This document shows positions 1 to 9,000 of a DNA stretch of 11,312 nt, one piece after another. The number at the start of each line of letters is the position of its first letter. Position 1 is the first letter of the stretch. Below the pieces are notes generated by a model. The model was not told where the DNA came from. It was given only the letters and a program-made list of their open reading frames with translations, and did no database searches. The position numbers and the translations under genes were made by a program. Source of the stretch: Planctomycetaceae bacterium (lineage in GTDB: Bacteria > Planctomycetota > Planctomycetia > Pirellulales > Thermoguttaceae); contig JAITKS010000068.1 in NCBI GenBank assembly GCA_031278315.1, positions 1 through 11,312 of the forward strand, read 5' to 3'.

Positions 1-3000
1 ATTGGTGCCGACTAGAATCATGCTATTAATTCCTTTTTCGTCTTGATTATTTAATATTTGAATAGGTCCGTTTGTGGTATCGAATACCATTACGGCATCT
101 TCGAGATAAATTGCAGCTCCGATACCTGATTGAGTTGTGATCGGTTTTGTTAAAGGTGCTAAACTTGCGCTGCTTCCAACATTTGAAGCGGGAATTTGTT
201 CAACGTAGTAGTAACTTTTATTATTTGTGATAGTAATATTTCCGCTTAACACTAGTCCGAGTGCTGTTCCTGTTCCGTCTCCTGTTACTGATATTGCGGC
301 ACCGTTTGCTGTAGTGGAGACATTGCTGAGAGTTAGTGCTTCACCGGCATTAACAATAATTTCTAGTTCTGCATTTTTTTCGACAACTATTCTATTTTGT
401 GCGTTGATTGTTGCGTCGATAATTATTTTGTTATCTGTTCCGATTGCGGTGATACGTCCGGGCGAGTTAGCTTCATCGCGGTATGCTTCTTGATATTTAC
501 CGAAAGCGTCTTGAACGCCGAATATTATTGTTCCGCCGCCTTGACCGGCACCAAGATTTTCAAGTAATACACCTTGTTGAGCATCAATTGGAATATTAGT
601 ATAGAGTTCACCCGAACTATGAACGTAAACTTTACCGCTAGCTGTCAGCTGCTGTAATTGTGAGCTTTCGACTATGCGGATTGTACCGATATCGTCGCGG
701 GTGATGGATTGTAATTCGAATCTTTTATTGTAAACTTCGAGTCCGCCGAATAGCATATTGTCTGCGTCGACCGTGATTATGTCGTTAGGTGTAGAATTGT
801 TTAAAACGATAAGATTATCAGCTGTAATATTATTATTTGTCCAATCGGAGCCGTCCCATTGAATAACATTACCGAACACGGTACCTGAACGTAATTGTAA
901 TATTAGTTTCTCTTGTCTTATTACGGCAAGTGCGACACGGATATCGCTGGAAATCTCGTAATCTTCGTAATCGCTGTTGACTGCAACGTAATCTAGGGTT
1001 GCTCCGTGATATTTTATTATCCATGAATCATCTACTTGACTGATAAAGTCGGCTTCCATTATCGTGTATTTTGCCGGACCAATCCAATCGTCGAGATTAA
1101 TTGTATTGACTCGCGTCTCATTGTTACCGAATATTATATCGCCGGTGACTATAATTTTATCGTTGACCGTTTTATTTTCGCTGTTCAATGCAATATCGAT
1201 ATTAAATTCCGCATCGTAAAAAGTCATATCACCGATAAATGTAAGAGTGCCGACTTCGGCTGGAAGCAGCGGGTCTTTAATTTTGGAGTTACCGACAATA
1301 TGATTATCAGGTGAAAGAATTGTACTATCGGGACTAATAACGCCGACAATTTCTGTCTTATCGGCAGTAATTGTTCCGTTACCGGATAAAACTCCTTTAT
1401 TACCAATAAACAATGAATTACCGGCATTAATTGAACTTTCTGTATTGTCTGTATAGTTAGCGATACGCATTACGCCGCCTTCTACTGTTATGCCGTTACG
1501 TAAAATATTTTCACCTCTAAACTGTACAAAGCTGTCGTTGTTGCTAAAGTTGATATTAATTGCAGCTTTATTGTTAGGATTCGCCGGATCAATTGGACGA
1601 ATTGGATCATTGAAAAATACGCCGCCTGTGTTTATTCCGGTAAAGTTGATTATGGTGTTGCTTGTCGGGTCGTTTGGATTGATTGAATTGTTGTTAAATG
1701 AAATAGCGAGTCGTTCTTGTTCTAGTTCGCCTTGGGCATTGATATAGTTATAGTAATTATTGTCAAATAGTATGTCGCCGTTGGTAGTATCGAAATTGAG
1801 AATGTTGTTGCCGTTAAGATGAATAGCACCATAACCGAGAGTAGTATTATTGTAAGCTGGTGCGATGTTATCGATAAACGACAAGTTACCTTTAATATTA
1901 AGGTCAGATGACGAACCTAAAAAAAGCACGCCTGCATAAACGTCTGACCATTGCAATTGAAAATTCGTACCATTGCTGTAAGGTCCGCCGGAAACAACGG
2001 CAATAGTTGGATTGGGAACAAGGGTAATATCATTTAATTCAAATGTTTCATCTTTAGTGCTGTATCGTTCTTCGCGGGCTTGTAAATCCCATCTTGCTTT
2101 TTGACTTGCTATATCGCCGTCATTTCCGGTAATTGTCCATGTTGTTCCGTCACCGGCTTCGAGTGTTACATTATGACGCGGCTCGGTTGAATTGGTAGTT
2201 TCTGTTGAAGGCGGAATCGACGGCGCAACGTAAAACCAATTACTTGTTACTAATTTTTGTTCGGCGGTACTTTCGGCACTTTTAATGACTACTGTCTGAG
2301 GTATAGTTGAATAAGTAATTGGATCATTATTAATAATAATATCATTTTCATCTTGGAGTTCTTTGGGGAAATCATAGATGTAAATCATACCGCTTTGATC
2401 GTTCAGGTTAGATGCAATTTGTATTTCTGATAAAATGTCATAATAATTTTCGTGAGTTATAATTGGATTGTCGATTACGCCGTTGATCTCATAAAAATAG
2501 TCATTAACAAAGTTATAAAATTGAATAATTTTTGCAATATCTCTGTATGCGGTTGGATTGAAAGTAGGATCTTCAAGCCCATTGGTGAGCTTTCCTAAAG
2601 CGTTGTTATGTCCAAGTATGATAGTACCGTTACCGTGAATTTGAGTACCTTTTTCAAATGTGGTTGGGATATGAAATTCGGTAATGCTTTCGGTACTAGG
2701 TGTAGAAATATCTAATCTGCCGGTTACTGTTTGACCATTGTTATCGAGCATCTTCAAAGTAAGGTTTTCGGGAATAGAATAATTTGAATTTGCAAAATTA
2801 GTAATAATATCCTGATCGTAATAAGCATAATATTCATCAATATTTTGTCCGTAATTTGCTATAAAAGTGTTGATAGTAGGAATGGCATCTTGTCCGTCTA
2901 TAGTTCTTACATTTTTGCGTAGTAATTTTCCTACGATTTCGCCTTCATTTTTTTCGCCTCCTTTGCTTATGAAAGATTCCCAACCTCCCATTATTAGCAT

Positions 3001-6000
3001 ACCGGAAACTTGAACTTTTGTTTCAAGATTAATATCACTTCGGTCGCGTCCGACACCGTCGAAAATAACGTAGTCATTAGGATTATATTTTTCTTCGTCG
3101 GTAGTCCAATACCATCTCCAGTTTGAAGTTGTCGTGTCCCATTGATTATTTGATTTAAGACCTGTCCAAAGTAAATCTTTGTTGCCGAATGCTGTATTCA
3201 TCACAAGTATAAGACGATTGTAATCTGTACCATAAGGATCATTAGGGTCTTGAACGTTATTTTCGACATACAACCTTGCAATTTGTCTTGAACCGATCGG
3301 CAAACCTGAAATAGTTAATTCTATATTATCTGCTGCCGCATCATTATCTGTAAACCATTCCAGCAGCAATTGACCGCTCATCTTTTTATTATTCGGATCA
3401 ATATCATTATTCAGATCATCTGCATAAGACCGCATTAATTCAAACGTACCATCGACCCAATTATTTAGATCAATTTTTATATAAACTTGGTTTGGATCAG
3501 CACCGCCTGGATTTGAATGTGAAATATTACCAACGATCAAAATATCATCGGATTGTTTAAAGTTGAAATCTACTCGCGGTAATAATTCTTTGTTGATGTC
3601 GTCTTCGTCTTGATAAATTGTTTTTTTGTATAGTTCCACGACGTAATTTTCGATTTGTTCTTTTAGCGTATCATTTAATTCTGGTCTTGTATCGAGTACG
3701 TAGTCATCAGACAGATCAATTGTGTACGTGATATCCTTACCGAATTCTACATCGGCGTCGAAAATATAAGTTCCGATCGCTTTAGAGTAAGTAATATTCG
3801 GCGAAAGCGAACTCGCACTGCTGCTTATTGTTGTTTTCGAATATGTAATTGAATCTCGACCGGGAGTAGCACCGGCAAAACCAATACCGCCCGGAGTCTC
3901 AAAACGATCATTATCCGGCGTAAGCCAAACTTCATTGCCGAATTTAATTTGATCAGCTGCCAATATTCCTTGACCCGCAAGAATTGTATTATCGGCGAAA
4001 GTTATATTACCGTTGGTCGTAAATGACGACACATTTGCCGGCGTGAGTCCAGCTAAACGAAAAGTTCCTCCATTGATTGATACATTTCCGGCAGTTTGTG
4101 CATCTATTGCATTTAAAACTGTGTTACCGATAAATTGTACAAATCCTTCTCCAGTTTTTGTCAAACTGTTACCGCCGTCTGTAGAAGTAGAGTAAATCGG
4201 ATCATCAAAATAAAAGTTATGATTTCCGTTTAGTGTTAAATTTACATTTGATACCAAAAATAGAGAATTTGGACTTCGTCCTTTTGTGGAAAAACTTCTG
4301 TTATTTGTGAAAGCAATATCACCAGTTCCCGCGTTGAGTGTTACTGTTCCGCCGTCTGTGATATAAACGGCACCTCCGTCTTCGATTGATTCGTTATCGA
4401 TAAAACTCGTATTACCGCTTACAATCAATTCGTGACCATAAAACGCTCCGCCGTTTAAAGCACGATTATTGAGAAAACTAGTATTGCTGGAAGTTATCGG
4501 ATTAGTACCATGAGTGCTGTCAGTTTTTAAATCATTAATTGTTAGGGAGTCTGCGTAAATTGCACCTCCGTTATTTCTGATTGATTCGTTGCTTGCGAAT
4601 AGATTACTTCCTGATAATGTTACTTTACCTTGTCCATTAGGATTATCGATATAAATCGCACCGCCGGGACCTATACTTTTATTACCGGTAAAATTTGTGC
4701 CGATTAAGTCTGTTAAACCTGGAGTAGTATCTGGGGGTGTAGGATTTTTGGCAACAAATGTCTCAATTATTAGATTATTGGTCGTATAAATTGCACCGCC
4801 GCCGCCTTCACCGGCTTCGTTACCATTAAATGTTACGTTACCGAAAGCTTCTCCTGAATTATCCAATAATTTCCAACCGCCCGCAATCGGATTATCTGGT
4901 TTCACATAAAGAGCACCGCCGCTATTACTAGCCGTATTGCCATTAAAAACTGCAATTCCTTTAATTGGAGTAAGTGTTTCAGTGTAAATCGCACCGCCGT
5001 CTGCGGCACTATTACCAGTAAAAGTAATTACTGATGAATTGGCTGATAAATTATCTAAAATAGAAGAGGAGACATCAAATTCATCAATAGTTACTGTTGG
5101 TGCATAAATAGCACCGCCGCCGCCTCCTACAGCAATATTACCTGTGAAAGTTATAGCTCTATAGTTAGGAGTGGTATCATCCAAAAATTTAACTTCTGAC
5201 GAAGAGTAAATAGCACCGCCATTCTGCACAGCAATATTATTTTCAAAGAGTGTTATTACATCGTTATAAAATATTAATGGAACTGTTTCATTTAAGTAAG
5301 CAATAGCACCGCCGTTTACCGACGCATAATTATTCGACAAAATAAAACTACGAAGATGCGATAAACCGTTTGTCACACCCAATGCTGGTACTGATGCATT
5401 ACCATAACTTAGTAATTGGCTACCCGCACCTATAAGAATTGCACCGCCTATATCTGATGTATTATTCCGCATAGCAAAATCTCTTGAACCAGTAAAGTAC
5501 AAATCGTTTCCCTTCCCTACTTCAATTGCGCTTGCTCCTCGAACATTTTCAATTGTTAATTTCTTTATATAATAGTAGTTGCCGTCTTCACTAATACTTT
5601 GAGGAATATGAAATATTAAATTTGTTGAAACATCATCATTATCAGCCAATGCTACAAAACGATTCGAAGCCGTTATACTATCATCACTTCGTTCAGAGCT
5701 AATTCTAATAACTGACCTACCAGTTGCAGTATCATTAGCAAGAACATTTAATATACCAGCGTCAGTTTTATAATCATGAATATACGTTCCTAGTGCGGAA
5801 TCACGACCTAACTCAATCGTTGAATTCGTTAAATCAATACCGCCGAGGAATTCATTGTAACCTTCTAATCGAAGAGTAGAATCAATAACAAACAATTTGC
5901 CTGTTGTCTCATTAAGAGCAGTAAGCGTAGTTTTTGTCCCATCGGCAAGAATGTTGCCTCGTAATGTTAATTGGTTTACATCATTCACTGTAATTTGAGC

Positions 6001-9000
6001 AACCGTTTTACCAGTACCGCCAAGCTCAATTATAAAATTTCTGGGATTATTGTCACCTATCCAATAACCACCAGTATTATCAAAAATAACGGCGTCCCCA
6101 TCAAGAAATCTGCCCGATTCTCCGTATCCAGACTCATTCGTTCCGTCCCAATTCCTATTAGTTAAGTTCCAGTCTAAGTTTACTCCGCCGTTAGCATAAG
6201 TCGCTGGATTTGCGTCTGTATCTACGTTTCCTCTCCATCTCAAAACAAGGTTTTGATAATTGAGATTGCTAAAATGTATTTGGAGTTGTTCGTAGCCAAC
6301 ACGACCATAAATGTAATCATCATATTTAGAATCGTTATCAGTGTTGGCATTTCTTTTTATACGCCCTAACCAATATCGTAAGGAGTTATTTTCATAAAAA
6401 CCTCCCATTGCATCTACAATTGATTCACCATTCAAAAGGAAAGTCCAGCTTGTGGCATCCATATCATAGGGGAGGGTGCGGTCCCTAGAATAATTGTTAC
6501 TTGCAGCGGGTAAATTTCTAGTGATATATACAGTATTAGTAGAATCTATTTCCAGAATAGTTTGTGTTGATTCTGATTCTGTGTTGTTTAGTATTAAACT
6601 TGTTAAATCAACCGTAATATCGCCATGTAATCCTACATCTGGATAAACATATTGTGGACGAGGATCAGGATTAGGATCAACAATATTGTTATTAATGACT
6701 TTTATTAAGTCTGCCGTTGCGTCGGATGCTGAAGAGCTCAAATCAACTCGAAAATATGGCGAGTTTCCCAAGTCGAGTTGTCCGGCAAATGTTAATATTC
6801 CTACATCTCCCTTGTAATCTCCGGCGTATAAAATACTATTGTCTCCTAGCACAGTTCTATAACCGCCGTGTAATGCAAGATCCGGCGGAGTTATTCCACT
6901 GGCATAGATAGTACCATTACCGCCTACTAAACTATCTAATTGCGCAAATTTTTCATTTGTTCTTATCGTTGCGTCCTTTAAAACTATTAATGAGCTAGTG
7001 GTGCTGCTAGTATTCAAACCGCCTGTAGTTATCGTTCCATCTAATAAAACCCTGCCGTTTACAAGGTTGAAATCACCGCCTTGCAAATTCAGATTTCCGT
7101 TCCAAATATTCACAATCCCAAAACCGCCGCTAGTCGAACCAATTGTAATATTAAAAGGATTATCAGCATCGTTACCATCATCTTTCTCTGCCTGACTTAT
7201 ATCAATCGATGTATTGAGTAAGTTAAGAACCCCGTCACCGCTCATGCCAATATAGAAAGATGACGCATCATCAAAATACATTCTGCTATTGACAATGTTT
7301 GCATCGCTTCTGCCATTAATTGTAAAACCGTAATTAGATGTAGTTTCACTGCCTGTCAATGTAATTTCACTGCCTATCGCATTAAAACGTGAACCCGACA
7401 AAATATGAATATAATCACTGCTTATTGACGACGTTGCAGCATTTATACTGGCATACACAGTGTCACTTTTAAGCAAATGAGATGTCAAACTACTGTTGCT
7501 AGTAAGATTCAATATCGAATGAGCACCTCTAACTCTTATATTATTTACGTTAACACTACTACCGCGCCCCGCAACATTGAGTGCCGCATATTCGTTACTA
7601 TCATCATACTGTCGTCTTGATGGATCATTATAATAAAAACTATTAATATAAATATTTTGACCAGATGATATATTTCCTTGATCAGAAATATTAATCATTG
7701 CCATCGATTGAATAGGCATATCCTCATCATTATCGTACTTATAAGCAATACCGATATATGCTGTGCCTGCATATAAATGCGATGACGCTCCGGCAACATT
7801 GATCAAATTGAACGGTGCTGAAGTTGATGTTCCTTCTGTCAAAGATGTCAAAGATAAATTTAATGCATTTGTATTTGCTGCATGTAATACATTTAATTTG
7901 CCATGCAAAATATCTAATTGATTAAGAACCGAAAAGGTTGATTGTAAATTCGTGATAGTTGAATGATTGTCTATAGTTACATTATTGGCTGTCAAACTGG
8001 AAAATTGAGATAACGATAAAGAACGCGGTTCGTATGAATCATAACCGGCATAAATCCGATTGGCTTCCAAAGAACCGCGATCTGTAAGCGACACCGTGCC
8101 GTTACGTAAATACAAATTATCTTTAACTAGTAAAGCCGCCCCGCCCGAAACAGTTACCGTACTTTCACCATTGTAAGAAGAATACGGATTAAAATCACCT
8201 ACTTCAGCTCTTCCGCCGTCAACAAGATTCAAAACTCCAAAACCAGCACCTCCAATAATTAAATCGCCATACTGGTAAGTTGAAGTTGTACTTGTAATCG
8301 GTAACTGTGTTGACACAATTGATCCCGCCCCAACAACATTTATTACTCCTTTTGAACCGGCATTCTGCCCAATGTTAATTCGATAGTTAGGAGTACTGCT
8401 GCTATAATAAGAAGAACTACTTATCTCATTCTGAATAGGAAAATTAGCAATACCGCCATTTGATATATCAAGATAACTTGTACCTTCCATCCTCAAATAA
8501 TAAGCAGTCAACTTTGACCCCTTGCCATCAATAAGAACTCTACCCGTCGAAGGCGTATAGTTATTATCATTAGCATTGTATGTCATACCAATATTTAAAC
8601 CTAGATTGCTCTCATTACGTGAAACAGAATAATAATAAGAAGAAGGACTAGCGTCATCAATCATTCCGATTGTTGCCAATCCGCCTTTGGAAATAGTAAA
8701 TAACGCTCCGTCTCCATCTGGATTTGTGTTACTTCCTACATAAAGATTACCTCCATGTTTCCATTCAGTTTTATAGTCGTTACCAATAACAGCATTGAAC
8801 AACGTAGTCATATTAAAATAGCTCAAAATATTACCACTATAAAAATCATAATCACCGGTTTCTAAAATTCCGCCTCGAACAATAATACCAGCCTGAAAAT
8901 CTGTATCATCATATAAGTTTTCTAATCTAATTGTCCCTTTTCCCGCTTTAATAAATTGCCCAAGACCTTTTTGCGGACGTGAAAAATCAAATTGTCCGCC

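Noticed and set aside
227..493. Short plus-strand frame opposite the giant gene, and others like it at 1036-1314, 1490-1747, 4013-4195, 5971-6165, 6717-6911 and 6998-7195
   Set aside because: All lie antisense to the continuous minus-strand gene and have hydrophobic or low-quality compositions typical of shadow frames.
1224..1427. Minus-strand 67-codon frame inside the giant gene
   Set aside because: It is in a different frame from the giant protein, which is clearly coding here with the capping pattern GTLTFIGD, so it is a shadow.
4360..5490. Regular GCACCGCC words on the plus strand, first suggestive of a CRISPR-like or DNA repeat array
   Set aside because: They are the complement of codons for GGA[IL], vary in spacing and flanks, and are explained by the protein repeat.
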